Shown in pieces: positions 52,834 through 61,954 of a stretch of DNA of 64,000 bases (its first letter is position 1; each line of letters begins with the position of its first letter). Position numbers and translations under genes: made by a program. Source of the DNA: Pleomorphomonas diazotrophica (GTDB taxonomy: Bacteria; Pseudomonadota; Alphaproteobacteria; Rhizobiales; Pleomorphomonadaceae). The DNA is taken from positions 1 to 64,000 of the forward strand of contig NZ_PJNW01000017.1 in the NCBI RefSeq assembly GCF_002844595.1, given 5' to 3'. The notes below the pieces were generated by a model. The model was given only the letters and a program-made list of their open reading frames with translations, had not been told where the DNA came from and searched no databases.

Positions 52834-54834
52834 TCACGCCGCTCCTTCGGGGATGGAGTGTTCGGTGATCACGGAGTAGATGCGGTAGCAGCGCATGCAG
52901 CGCATGGACTCCTTGTAGGCGTCCTCCGAGCTGATGATCTGCTCGACTTCCCCGAACATGGTCTTGCGCACTTCCGGCGACAGTTCCGGATGGTGGACGC
53001 GGTACTCGTTCTTGACCGGCACCTCGATGCAGTCGTTGGAGAACAGCTTGTTGTTCTCCAGAATCTTGCGCATGCGGGAGCGCGGGAAGAAGCGGGTCGA
53101 ACCGCGGCGCAGATAGTCGTCGATGTTGCGGGCGGCCTTGAGGCCGTCTGCCATGGCGGCGATCAGCGTCGACGGACCGAGGTAGCAATCGCCGCCGGCG
53201 AACACGCCCGGCCGCGAGGTGGCGAGCGTCTCCTTGTTGGCGACCACCCAGTTCCACTTGCTCATCTCGACGCCGTCTTCGGGCTTGACCGAGCCGGTGT
53301 CGACCTGCTGGCCGATGGCGGCGATCACCACCGAACAGGGCATGACATACTCGCTGCCGGGGATCGGCCGCACGTTGCGGCGACCCTTGGCGTCCATCTC
53401 CGTCTGCTCCATCTTGGTGAGCTTGACGCCGGTGACCTTGCCGTTCTCCGAGATGATGGCGAGCGGGTTGGTCAGCACGTGGAACTCGATGCCCTCGGCA
53501 TGGGCCGCCACGATTTCCTCGTGGTCGGCGGGCATGTCGGCTTCGGTGCGGCGGTAGACGAGGTGGACCTTCTTGGCGCCCATGCGGATGGCCGAGCGGA
53601 CGCAGTCCATGGCGACGTTGCCGCCGCCGACGACGACCACTTCGCCATCGATATTGTGGGTCTTGATGCCGGCCACGTGGTCGTGGACCTTGAGCAGGAA
53701 GCCGACGCCGGACTCGTAGCCTTCGAGGCTGGTGTCCTCGTTCTCACAGCCCATCTTGGTGCCTTCCTGGCAACCGAGGGCGAGGAACACCGACTTGTAG
53801 CCCCGCTTCATCAGGTCATCGACCGAGAAGTCCTTGCCGAGGCGCTGGTTGAAGAAGAAGCGGCCACCGAGCTTGGTGATGGCATTCATCTCGTTGAGCA
53901 GAACGTCCTTCGGCAGACGGTAGGACGGGATGCCGATGGCGGCCATACCGCCCATCTCGCCCTGGGCCTCGTAGATGTCGACGTGATAGCCGCGCATCAG
54001 CAGGTGATAGGCGCAGGACACGCCAGCCGGGCCGGCGCCGACGACGGCGACGCGCTGGTCCTCGGGCAGGACGTTGGCGATCATCTCCTTGGAGAACACC
54101 AGCGGGTGCGCACCGGTCTGGTACTCAGCCACATAGCGCTTCAGGATCTTGATGCCGACCGCCTCGTCGACCATCTTGCGGCGGCAGGCCGCTTCGCAGA
54201 AGCGGACGCAGACGCGGCTGCAGGTGGCGGCCATCGGGTACTTCTGCAGGATGACGCCGAGCGAATGCTCGGGCTTGCCGTCGCGGATGTAGTCGATGTA
54301 GCGGGGAACGTTGACCTTGGACGGACAGGCTTCGATGCAGGGCGCCGTCATGTAGCTCATGGCGTGCTGCTGACGGGCCGGCTCCTTCTTGGCGAGCTCG
54401 GCCTCGAACTCGTCGCGGAAGGCGGCAATGGCCTTGCCGAGGGCGGTGCCGCAGGACTGGCCGAGGCCGCAGAGCGAGGTGGCGCGCATCTGCTCGGCCA
54501 TGGCCGCGATCTCGTCGAGGCTGAGGTCGCCCTCAAGGCCGCGGCGCATGGCGCCGAGAGCGTCGCGAACCAGCACGGTGCCCATGCGGCAGGGGGTGCA
54601 CTTGCCGCAGGATTCCGCGGCCGCCTTGCTGAGATACTGCCAGAAGGCGTCGAGGAGATTGACCTTCTCGTCGAAGACGAAGAAGCCGCGATCGGCCACG
54701 AAGGCGCGGATCGGGTTGCCTTCGTCGAACACCTCGAAGTCCTTCAGGTCGGGAGGCGTCGCGCCCTCCACGGCCTTTCCCTGGCGGTAATCGTGGACGA
54801 CGCCGTCCCACACGCCATAAACAACCTGTGCCAT
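52834..54834 (-). CDS. NAD(P)H-linked flavoprotein: NuoF C-terminal domain fused to GltD-like oxidoreductase
   Basis: 666-residue protein. Residues about 1-150 resemble the C-terminal [4Fe-4S] part of NuoF (ESCGKCTPCRMGT, SLCGLGQSCG) without its FMN/NADH domain. The rest is the GltD/NfnB-type module: cysteines in PCIEACPSKVNVP and CSRVCVRFCEAACRR for two [4Fe-4S] clusters, the FAD loop VAVVGAGPAGVSCAYHL, and the NAD(P) loop VVVVGGGNVAMDCVRSAIR. Such subunits occur with glutamate-synthase-linked (group A2) [FeFe] hydrogenases and probably move electrons between NAD(P)H and the hydrogenase. ATG 54834 has GGGGGTGG upstream; longer frames lack support. Confidence 0.9.
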   Translation of the reverse strand: MAQVVYGVWDGVVHDYRQGKAVEGATPPDLKDFEVFDEGNPIRAFVADRGFFVFDEKVNLLDAFWQYLSKAAAESCGKCTPCRMGTVLVRDALGAMRRGLEGDLSLDEIAAMAEQMRATSLCGLGQSCGTALGKAIAAFRDEFEAELAKKEPARQQHAMSYMTAPCIEACPSKVNVPRYIDYIRDGKPEHSLGVILQKYPMAATCSRVCVRFCEAACRRKMVDEAVGIKILKRYVAEYQTGAHPLVFSKEMIANVLPEDQRVAVVGAGPAGVSCAYHLLMRGYHVDIYEAQGEMGGMAAIGIPSYRLPKDVLLNEMNAITKLGGRFFFNQRLGKDFSVDDLMKRGYKSVFLALGCQEGTKMGCENEDTSLEGYESGVGFLLKVHDHVAGIKTHNIDGEVVVVGGGNVAMDCVRSAIRMGAKKVHLVYRRTEADMPADHEEIVAAHAEGIEFHVLTNPLAIISENGKVTGVKLTKMEQTEMDAKGRRNVRPIPGSEYVMPCSVVIAAIGQQVDTGSVKPEDGVEMSKWNWVVANKETLATSRPGVFAGGDCYLGPSTLIAAMADGLKAARNIDDYLRRGSTRFFPRSRMRKILENNKLFSNDCIEVPVKNEYRVHHPELSPEVRKTMFGEVEQIISSEDAYKESMRCMRCYRIYSVITEHSIPEGAA

Positions 54835-55211
54835 GCTGCCACCCCCATTTGGTTGGGCGTTCCCCGGCAAGTCTGTCACAGGCGAGCGACCTTCGGGGAA
54901 ATGTGTCCGTATCATGCGTTCCATAGGCATCTGCCATGCAAACAGCAATGAGGAAAGTCAAACGGGTCGGCCTACGTAGTTGCTTTCTCTCTTTTTCGAT
55001 TTAGATGCTTCTCGTTCTCAGCTTTCATATTACGCATTATCGCGTATTAGGGTGAATTCCTATCCGTAAATCATCGGAATGTCTTGGTTCCCAGTTCGTT
55101 GTTCCTCAAGCATTGGCCTCGCGACTGGCAATTTCCCCGGGCAGCGATTTGGTCTAGTGTCGGACGAATGCCTCTCAGAATGCGGCCGCGCCGCGCAGTC
55201 CGGGTTCCGAC
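54835..55211. other. divergent intergenic region between hydrogenase operon and ABC importer
   Basis: 377 bases, AT-rich in the middle (about 54960-55090), which should hold both promoters. A dyad TACGC-N6-GCGTA (55031-55046) has Crp-family spacing. I saw no convincing -24/-12 (sigma54) promoter, Fnr box, TPP riboswitch or gene here. Confidence 0.5.
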
Positions 55212-56231
55212 ATGACAGCTTCCTCCATGCCATCAAGCATGAGCCGCCGGCGGTTTCTCGAAGGCGCGGCCCTCGCTGCCGGACTTGTCGCGTTGCCGGC
55301 TTGGTCGTCCGCGAGAGCTTCTGCCCTCGATCGTCTGACCGTCTGGGGCATGCCGGCCTCGCCTTCGGTGGTGCTGGCGCGCGCCGTGGCCTCCGGTGCG
55401 CTGGCGCCCCTCGTCGGGGAGGCGCGCTTCGATGTCTGGCGCACTGCCGACCAGATGCGGGCCGGCGTGGTTTCGGGCGAGATCGCTCTGTTCGCGACGC
55501 CGACCTATGCTGCCGCCAACCTCTTCAACCGCGGCGCCGGCGTCCGGCTCGTCAACGTGATCACCTGGGGGCTGCTCTATGTGTTTGCCGGTCAGGGCGT
55601 TCGGCTCGAAAGGGTTGAGGACCTCAAAGGAAAAACGCTGCTGGTCGGTGCCAAGAACGACGCGCCCGACCTCCTCACCCGCTTTGTGCTGAAGTCGGCC
55701 GGGCTGGATCCCGAGCGCGACGTCACCCTCTCCTATGTCGGCACGTCGGCCGAGGCGGTGCCGCTGCTCCTGGCCGGCAAGGCGGACGCCGCGGTGCTGC
55801 CGGAACCGGCGGCGAGCGCCGCCGAGATCAAGGCGAAGCAAGCGGGGGTTTCCGTCACCCGCGCTCTTGACGTGACCGAGCTCTACGCCGCCCGCAGCGG
55901 CCGCCCGGCAGGCATCCCGCAGGCCGGCCTCGCGGTGACCGAGAGATTTCTCGACGCCCATCCCGAGCTGGTCGCGGCGCTGCATGCCGCTTCGGTCGAG
56001 GCAGCGGGCTGGGTTGGAGACCACCCGAAGGAGGCCGCAGGTCTCATCGCCGATCCCCTGAAGCTGCCGTCGCCGATCGTCGAGGCGTCATTGCCGCGCT
56101 TCCGATTGAAGGTCGCGTCGGCCAGGGAGGCCAAGACCGACCTTGAGGCCTATTTTGAGGCACTGATGACGCTGTCGCCGGATATCGTCGCCGGGCACCT
56201 GCCGGAGGCGGCGTTCTACTGGGGGCGCTGA
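55212..56231 (+). CDS. ABC transporter substrate-binding protein (NMT1/SsuA type), Tat-exported
   Basis: 339-residue periplasmic binding protein of the nitrate/sulfonate/taurine/THI5 class. The N-terminus has a twin-arginine signal (MSRRRFLEGAALAAGLVALP). The mature part has VWGMPASPSVVLARAVASGA, EDLKGKTLLVGAKNDAPD and a hinge ending AVLPEPAASAAEIK. The first of three importer genes (binding protein, permease, ATPase); the solute is not identifiable from the sequence. Confidence 0.88.
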   Translation: MTASSMPSSMSRRRFLEGAALAAGLVALPAWSSARASALDRLTVWGMPASPSVVLARAVASGALAPLVGEARFDVWRTADQMRAGVVSGEIALFATPTYAAANLFNRGAGVRLVNVITWGLLYVFAGQGVRLERVEDLKGKTLLVGAKNDAPDLLTRFVLKSAGLDPERDVTLSYVGTSAEAVPLLLAGKADAAVLPEPAASAAEIKAKQAGVSVTRALDVTELYAARSGRPAGIPQAGLAVTERFLDAHPELVAALHAASVEAAGWVGDHPKEAAGLIADPLKLPSPIVEASLPRFRLKVASAREAKTDLEAYFEALMTLSPDIVAGHLPEAAFYWGR

Positions 56232-56234
56232 GAC

Positions 56235-57029
56235 ATGCCGAAGATCTCCTGGCGCCGGCTTGCCGGTGGCGGCGAACGCCGCTGGGGCATGTTGGGGCTT
56301 GCGGCAGTCGTCGCGCTCTGGGAGATGGGGCACAGCGCCTATGGCGATTTCGTCCTGCCCTCGCCGCTATCGACGCTTGCCGCCCTTGGGCGCCTCGCCT
56401 CGGACGGTGATCTGTTGCCGGCCATCGTGACCACCATGCGCGATGCCCTCTCGGGCTTTCTCGCGGCGACGCTGGCCGGTTCGGTTCTAGGTGGTCTTGC
56501 CGGGCGGTCGATGCCGGTCCGGGCCATGTTGCAGCCGACCGCCACCATGCTGATCGGCGTACCGGCCATCGCCTGGGTGGTGCTGTCGCTGCTGTGGTTT
56601 GGCGGCTCCGGCCTCGCCGCGACCTTTTCCGTGGCGGTTGCCGCCGGTCCCGTGGTGTTTGCCGCGGCAACGCAGGGCACCCGCACCGTTGACGGCGGGC
56701 TGCGCACCATGGCGCGCGCTTTCCGCGTACCGCTCGGCGCGGTGATCGTCGACGTCTATCTGCCGCATGTGCTGTCCTACCTTCTTCCGGCGCTCGGCAC
56801 GGCCCTCGCCATGAGCTGGAAGGTGGCCGTGATGGCCGAGCTGCTGTCCGGGGCCGGCGGCATCGGCGACGGCTTGGCCGCGGCTCGTGCCGAGGTCGAC
56901 ACCGCCAAGACCATGGCCTGGGTGATCGTGGTGGTGGCTCTGTTGCTCGTCGTTGATCGTCTGGTCATCGAGCCGGTGCGCCGGCATTTCGAGACGTGGC
57001 GGCGTGGTCTGCCGGGAGAGACGGCATGA
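56235..57029 (+). CDS. ABC transporter permease (SsuC/TauC type)
   Basis: 264-residue inner-membrane permease, about six hydrophobic segments, with the coupling loop GLRTMARAFRVPLGAVIVDV (EAA-type) and LSYLLPALGTALAMSWKVAV. It starts three bases after the binding-protein stop and overlaps the ATPase gene by four bases. Confidence 0.9.
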   Translation: MPKISWRRLAGGGERRWGMLGLAAVVALWEMGHSAYGDFVLPSPLSTLAALGRLASDGDLLPAIVTTMRDALSGFLAATLAGSVLGGLAGRSMPVRAMLQPTATMLIGVPAIAWVVLSLLWFGGSGLAATFSVAVAAGPVVFAAATQGTRTVDGGLRTMARAFRVPLGAVIVDVYLPHVLSYLLPALGTALAMSWKVAVMAELLSGAGGIGDGLAAARAEVDTAKTMAWVIVVVALLLVVDRLVIEPVRRHFETWRRGLPGETA

Positions 57030-57772
57030 GCGACGGCGCGCTCGCGGCGAGCGGCATCACGCGCGGCTTTTCCGGTGCCAAGGTGCTCCACGCCGTCGAT
57101 CTTAGCGTGCCGAAAGGCGGCGTCCTTGCCATTCTCGGACCGTCGGGCAGCGGCAAGACGACACTCCTGCACATCCTCGGCGGTCTTCTTCGCCCCGACG
57201 CCGGCCATGTCGAGCTGCCGTTCGAGCGTCCCGCCTTCGTCTTTCAGGATCCGCTGCTCCTGCCCTGGCGGACGGCACGCGGCAATGTCGCCTTTGGTCT
57301 CGCCGGCCGGCGGCTCAGCCGTGCCGAGCGGCTCGCGCGAGCGCGGTCGATGCTGGTCAAGGTGGGGCTCGGCCACAGCGAGGCCGGGCTCTATCCGCAC
57401 CAGCTGTCCGGCGGCATGAAGAAGCGGGTGGCGCTGGCGCGGGCTCTCGTCATCGAGCCCGACCTGCTGCTGCTCGACGAGGCCTTCTCGGCGCTCGACG
57501 TCGGCCTGTCGCGCGAGATGCAGCAACTCGTCCGCCTCGACGCGCAGGAACGCGGCGTGACGGTGGTGCTGGTGACTCACGACCTTTCCGAGGCGGTGCG
57601 GCTGGCCGACGAGGCGGTTGTTCTGTCCGGCCGACCGGGGCGGATCGTCACTCGCCTTTCCATCGACCGGCCGTCGCGTCTCAGGGACGACGCCTTCGTT
57701 GAGGAAGAAATCCGCCGCATCGCCGGGCAGGAGGCCATCCGCGATGCCTTCCGCCCAACGCTGTCGGGCTGA
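57026..57772 (+). CDS. ABC transporter ATP-binding protein (SsuB/TauB type)
   Basis: 248-residue ATPase energising the preceding importer. Walker A is GPSGSGKTTLLHI, Q-loop FQDPLLLPWRTARGN, signature LSGGMKKRVALARAL, Walker B LLLLDEAFSALD and H-loop VTHDLSEAVRLADE. The ATG lies within the permease stop. Ends one base before the convergent RND gene, with no room for a separate terminator. Confidence 0.93.
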   Translation: MSDGALAASGITRGFSGAKVLHAVDLSVPKGGVLAILGPSGSGKTTLLHILGGLLRPDAGHVELPFERPAFVFQDPLLLPWRTARGNVAFGLAGRRLSRAERLARARSMLVKVGLGHSEAGLYPHQLSGGMKKRVALARALVIEPDLLLLDEAFSALDVGLSREMQQLVRLDAQERGVTVVLVTHDLSEAVRLADEAVVLSGRPGRIVTRLSIDRPSRLRDDAFVEEEIRRIAGQEAIRDAFRPTLSG

Positions 57773-57773
57773 C

Positions 57774-60700
57774 TCAGGCCGCCGGCGTTTCCGTGGGAGC
57801 CTCGATCCCTTCTTCCCGGATGCGGAACCAGGTGACGTAGAGCGCCGGCAGGAAGATCAGCGTCAGCGCGGTGCCGACGATGATGCCGCCCATCATGGCA
57901 AAGGCCATCGGCTGCCAGAACACCTCGTTGGCGATCGGGATGAGGCCGAGGCTGGCCGCCAGAGCCGTCAGCACGATCGGTCGGAAGCGGTGGCTGGTCG
58001 CTTCGATCACCGCGTTCCAGGCGGACATGCCCTCCGTCCTCAACCGTTCGATCTGGTCGACCAGGATCACCGAGTTGCGGATGAGGATGCCGATCAGCGC
58101 GAGTACGCCGAGGATGGCGACGAAGCCGAGCGGTGAGCCGGTCGGCAGAAGCGCCGCCACCACGCCGATCAGGGCGAGCGGCGCCACCGCCACAACCAGC
58201 ACGAGGCGGCTGAAGCTCTGGAGCTGGATCATCAGCACGGTCAGCATGATGAAGACCATCAGCGGCACGACGGCAACGATTGGCGCCATCGCCTCTTGCG
58301 ATTCCTCGACCGAGCCGGCGGTTTCCACCCGATAGCCGGCCGGCAAGGCGGCGGCGAAGGCATCGATGTCCGGCTTCAACGCGTCAACGATGGTATCAGC
58401 CTGCGTCGCGTCGGCGCGCGCCGCCTTGATCGTGACGGTCGGCAAGCGGTTGCGGCTCCAGACCACCGGCTGTTCCAGCTCATAATGCAAGGTGGCGACG
58501 GCGGCGAGCGGTACGCTCGATCCGGTCTGGGTGGCGAGCTGCAGGTTCTTCAGCGTTTCGATGGAGTTGCGTTCCTCCGGCACGGCGCGCCCGACGACAT
58601 CGATCTGGTAGATGTCGTCTCGGATCTTGGTGACGGTGGCGCCACCGATGATGCTGTAGAGCGCGTTGGAGATGTCCTGAGAGGAGACGCCGAGCAGTCG
58701 CGCCTTGTCCTGCATGACGTCGACCTTGACGACGCGTCCCGGCTCGCCCCAGTCAGCCACGACATTGTCGACATGGGGGTTGGCCGCGACGATGGCGGCG
58801 AGCCGGCCGGAGGCTTCCCGCACGGCTTCGATATCAGGCCCGGACAGGCGATAGGCGACGGGTCGGCCGACCGGTGGTCCGATCTCAAGGAGATGGACGA
58901 AGCTGTCGACGCCTGGGAAGGTGCGGCGGAGATAGTTTGAGAACTCCGTCCTGAGGCGGTCTCGTGCGTCCTCGTCGCGGGTGACGACGACGAGCTGACC
59001 GAAATAGGGAGCGGCGGGTTCCTGATCGAAGGTCAGCAGGAAGCGCACTGCGCCATGACCGACGTAGGACGACCAGTGATCGACGCCGTCCTTGCCGGCC
59101 AGCATGTCGTGCTCGAAGCGGGAGATCACGCGGCCGGTTTCCTCGATGGAGGCGTTCTGCGGCAAGGTGATGTCGACGATCAGTTCCGAGCGGTCGCTGT
59201 CGGGAAAGAACTGCTGCTGAACGTGGCCGAGGCCGTAGACCGACGCGCCGAAGGCGAGGAGCGTCAGGCCGATGACGATAAGCCGGTTGCGAAGACCGAG
59301 CACCAGCAGTCGCTCGAAACCGCGGGCGAAGCGGGTTTTCTCGGTGTGCTTATGCTTCAACTGCGCCGGCAGCACCGTGACGCCGATCAGCGGCGTGAAC
59401 ACCACCGCGACGATCCAGGACACCAGCAACGACACGGCGATGACGACGAACATGGTGAAGGTGAACTCGCCGGCCATCGACGAGTTGAGGCCGACGGGGA
59501 TGAAGCCGGCCACCGTGACAAGCGTGCCCGTCAGCATCGGAAAGGCGGTGGAGGTGTAGACGGCCGTCGCCGCCTTCCTGAGCGAGTCGCCCTTTTCGAG
59601 GCGCGCCACCATCATCTCGACGGCGATCATCGCGTCGTCGACGAGAAGGCCGAGGGCGATGATCAGCGCGCCGAGCGACACGCGTTGCAACGAGATGGCC
59701 GACGCCTCCATCACCATGAAGGTGATGGCGAGCACCAGCGGAATGGACAGGGCCACCACCACGCCGGCCCGGAGGCCGAGGCTGACGAAGCTGACCAGCA
59801 GGACGATGGCGACCGCCTCGAACAGCGCCTGCGTGAAGCCGGACACAGCCTTCTCCACCAGCTTCGGCTGGTCGGCCACCTGATGCACGGCGATGCCGAT
59901 CGGCAGCTCCGCCTCGATCTTGACCATCTCGGCGCGAAGCGCGTCGCCGAACTCCAGGAGGTTGGCGCCGCTTCGCATGCCGATGGCAATGGCGACCGCC
60001 GGCTCGCCGTTGTAGCGGAACAGCTCCGTCGGCGGATCGGCGTAGCCGCGGGTGATCGTCGCCACGTCGGACAGGCGGAAGAAACGGCCGTTGACGCGCA
60101 GATTGACGGCTTCGAGGCTCTTTTCCGACCGGAACTCGCCTGACACACGCACCGACACTCGCTCGGAACCCGTCTCGATGGTGCCGGACGGGTTGACGGC
60201 ATTCTGCTCGGCGAGCGTGGTCATCACCGCCTTCTGGTCGACGCCATAGGCGGCGAGCTGGCGCGGCGAGAACTCCAGATAGATCACCTCGTCCTCGGCA
60301 CCGATGATCTCCACCTTGCCGACATTCTCGACGGAGAGCACGCGGGTGCGGACGGCCTCGGCATAGTCGCGCAACTGGCGCGGCGTGAAGCCATCGGCGG
60401 TCAGCGCGTAGATGTTTCCGTAGACGTCGCCGAAGTCGTCGTTGAAGAAGGGGCCGACCACGCCGTCCGGCATCTCGGTGCGGATGTCGGAGACGAGATT
60501 GCGCACGCGCACCCAGGTGCCGTCGACGTCGGCGGCCTTGGTGTCGTTGCGCAGATTGACGAAGACCGTGGTCACGCCGGGTCGCGTCAGGTTGCGCGTA
60601 TAGTCGAGGTTCGGCAGTTCCTGCAGCTTCTTCTCGATGCGGTCGGTGACCTGCCGGGTCATTTCCGTCACCGAGGCGCCCGGCCAATAGGCCTGGATAA

Positions 60701-60845
60701 CCATGGTCTTGATGGTGAAGGAGGGGTCTTCCTCCCGGCCGAGGTTGATGTAGGAGAACACCCCGAACAGCGTGAAGACGATCATGAAGTACCAGACGAG
60801 GGATTTGTGATCGAGCGACCAGTCCGAGAGATTGAACCTCTTCAC
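57774..60845 (-). CDS. RND-family efflux transporter, inner-membrane pump
   Basis: 1023-residue AcrB-like (HAE1/MdtB-type) proton-driven exporter with twelve expected membrane helices and two large periplasmic loops. Features include the N-terminal cytoplasmic helix MKRFNLSDWSLDHKSLVWYF, NLGREEDPSFTIKTMVIQAY, the TM4 proton-relay aspartates in LGLLVDDAMIAVEMM and the C-terminal LIGILIRNSVILVDQIERL. It overlaps the adaptor gene upstream by four bases. No outer-membrane channel gene is present, so TolC must come from elsewhere. Substrates unknown. Confidence 0.94.
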   Translation of the reverse strand: MKRFNLSDWSLDHKSLVWYFMIVFTLFGVFSYINLGREEDPSFTIKTMVIQAYWPGASVTEMTRQVTDRIEKKLQELPNLDYTRNLTRPGVTTVFVNLRNDTKAADVDGTWVRVRNLVSDIRTEMPDGVVGPFFNDDFGDVYGNIYALTADGFTPRQLRDYAEAVRTRVLSVENVGKVEIIGAEDEVIYLEFSPRQLAAYGVDQKAVMTTLAEQNAVNPSGTIETGSERVSVRVSGEFRSEKSLEAVNLRVNGRFFRLSDVATITRGYADPPTELFRYNGEPAVAIAIGMRSGANLLEFGDALRAEMVKIEAELPIGIAVHQVADQPKLVEKAVSGFTQALFEAVAIVLLVSFVSLGLRAGVVVALSIPLVLAITFMVMEASAISLQRVSLGALIIALGLLVDDAMIAVEMMVARLEKGDSLRKAATAVYTSTAFPMLTGTLVTVAGFIPVGLNSSMAGEFTFTMFVVIAVSLLVSWIVAVVFTPLIGVTVLPAQLKHKHTEKTRFARGFERLLVLGLRNRLIVIGLTLLAFGASVYGLGHVQQQFFPDSDRSELIVDITLPQNASIEETGRVISRFEHDMLAGKDGVDHWSSYVGHGAVRFLLTFDQEPAAPYFGQLVVVTRDEDARDRLRTEFSNYLRRTFPGVDSFVHLLEIGPPVGRPVAYRLSGPDIEAVREASGRLAAIVAANPHVDNVVADWGEPGRVVKVDVMQDKARLLGVSSQDISNALYSIIGGATVTKIRDDIYQIDVVGRAVPEERNSIETLKNLQLATQTGSSVPLAAVATLHYELEQPVVWSRNRLPTVTIKAARADATQADTIVDALKPDIDAFAAALPAGYRVETAGSVEESQEAMAPIVAVVPLMVFIMLTVLMIQLQSFSRLVLVVAVAPLALIGVVAALLPTGSPLGFVAILGVLALIGILIRNSVILVDQIERLRTEGMSAWNAVIEATSHRFRPIVLTALAASLGLIPIANEVFWQPMAFAMMGGIIVGTALTLIFLPALYVTWFRIREEGIEAPTETPAA

Positions 60846-61954
60846 GATGCGTCTCCCCGATCGTCCCCTGAAGCGTCGGGGACGATGACCTTCTGACCGT
60901 CCTGAAGGCTGTGAACGCCGGCAATCGCAACCCGCTCGCCGGCGGAAAGGCCGGAAACGACGCGGAGGCGCCCGTCGCCGGCTGGCGCGGTGGTCACCGG
61001 CCTCAGGGCGACGCTGCCTTCCCGCCGCGCGGCGCGGCTCGCCTCATCGACGGCTATCACCCAGACGAACACCCCGTCGTCGCGCCTGAGGATGGCGGCC
61101 TCCGGCAGGGTGATGGTCGAGCTTGTCTGTCGGTCGGCGCGCACTTCGACGGTCGAACCGAGACGGAACAGATCCGGCGGTCCGGAAAGATCGATCTTGA
61201 GACGGCGGGTGCGGGTGAGGGGATCGGCTTCAGGCGCGATCTCGCGAAGATGGCCGACCACCGATTGGTTGGGAGCGATTTGAGGGGCGACGATGAAGGG
61301 TGCGCCCGGGGGAAGAGCTCCGGCCATCCAGTCGGGTACGTCGATGATCGCGTCGCGCGGGTCGGGCCTGGCGATGGTGACGACACTCTCGCCGGCGGCC
61401 ACCGTCTGACCGGGCTCGGCGCCGGTGGCGGTCACCACGCCGTCGAAGCCGGCCTTGATCTCGGTATGTACGAGCGCGTCGCGCGCCTTGGCAAGATCGG
61501 CCTCCGCTTGGCGGACGGCGGCACCGGCCGCGTCAAAGGCGGTGCGGGCATCCTCGAGGTTGGCTTCCGGTGCGGTGCCGCTCGCTCGAAGAGCCTCGAC
61601 GCGCGCGACGGTCGTGGCGGCGTTTTCGCGTTCGGCTCGCCGGTTTCCGAGTGTCGCCTCGGCGGAGCGGACGGCAAGATCAAGCGTGGTGGCATCAAGG
61701 GTCGCCAGAACATCACCGGTGTGAACCAGGTCGCCGATGCCGACGGCGCGGGTCATCAGCCGGCCGAGCACCTGAAAGCCCAGATCGGCCTTGTCGCGAG
61801 GCTCAACCGTGCCGACGAAGCCCTGCGAACCGGCGTCATCGATGGCGACGCGCGTCGACAGGACGGGGCGCACCGGTGGCGACACCTCGGTTTCCTCCCG
61901 GCAGGCGACGAGCGCGACGCCGACGAGGATCGTAAGGGCAAGCCGTCGGATCAT
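60842..61954 (-). CDS. RND efflux periplasmic adaptor, lipoprotein
   Basis: 370-residue membrane-fusion protein linking the pump to an outer-membrane channel. A lipoprotein signal with lipobox LVAC (ALTILVGVALVACREE) anchors it to the inner membrane. The lipoyl halves (LGFQVLGRLMTRAVGIGDLV, FDGVVTATGAEPGQTVAAGE) flank a coiled-coil hairpin. Second gene of the operon, overlapping both neighbours by four bases. Confidence 0.9.
   Translation of the reverse strand: MIRRLALTILVGVALVACREETEVSPPVRPVLSTRVAIDDAGSQGFVGTVEPRDKADLGFQVLGRLMTRAVGIGDLVHTGDVLATLDATTLDLAVRSAEATLGNRRAERENAATTVARVEALRASGTAPEANLEDARTAFDAAGAAVRQAEADLAKARDALVHTEIKAGFDGVVTATGAEPGQTVAAGESVVTIARPDPRDAIIDVPDWMAGALPPGAPFIVAPQIAPNQSVVGHLREIAPEADPLTRTRRLKIDLSGPPDLFRLGSTVEVRADRQTSSTITLPEAAILRRDDGVFVWVIAVDEASRAARREGSVALRPVTTAPAGDGRLRVVSGLSAGERVAIAGVHSLQDGQKVIVPDASGDDRGDAS

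Noticed and set aside
55080-55211. TPP riboswitch upstream of the NMT1/THI5-like binding protein
   Set aside because: The conserved CUGAUGA-type core was not found in the leader, so a thiamine role for the importer is not supported.
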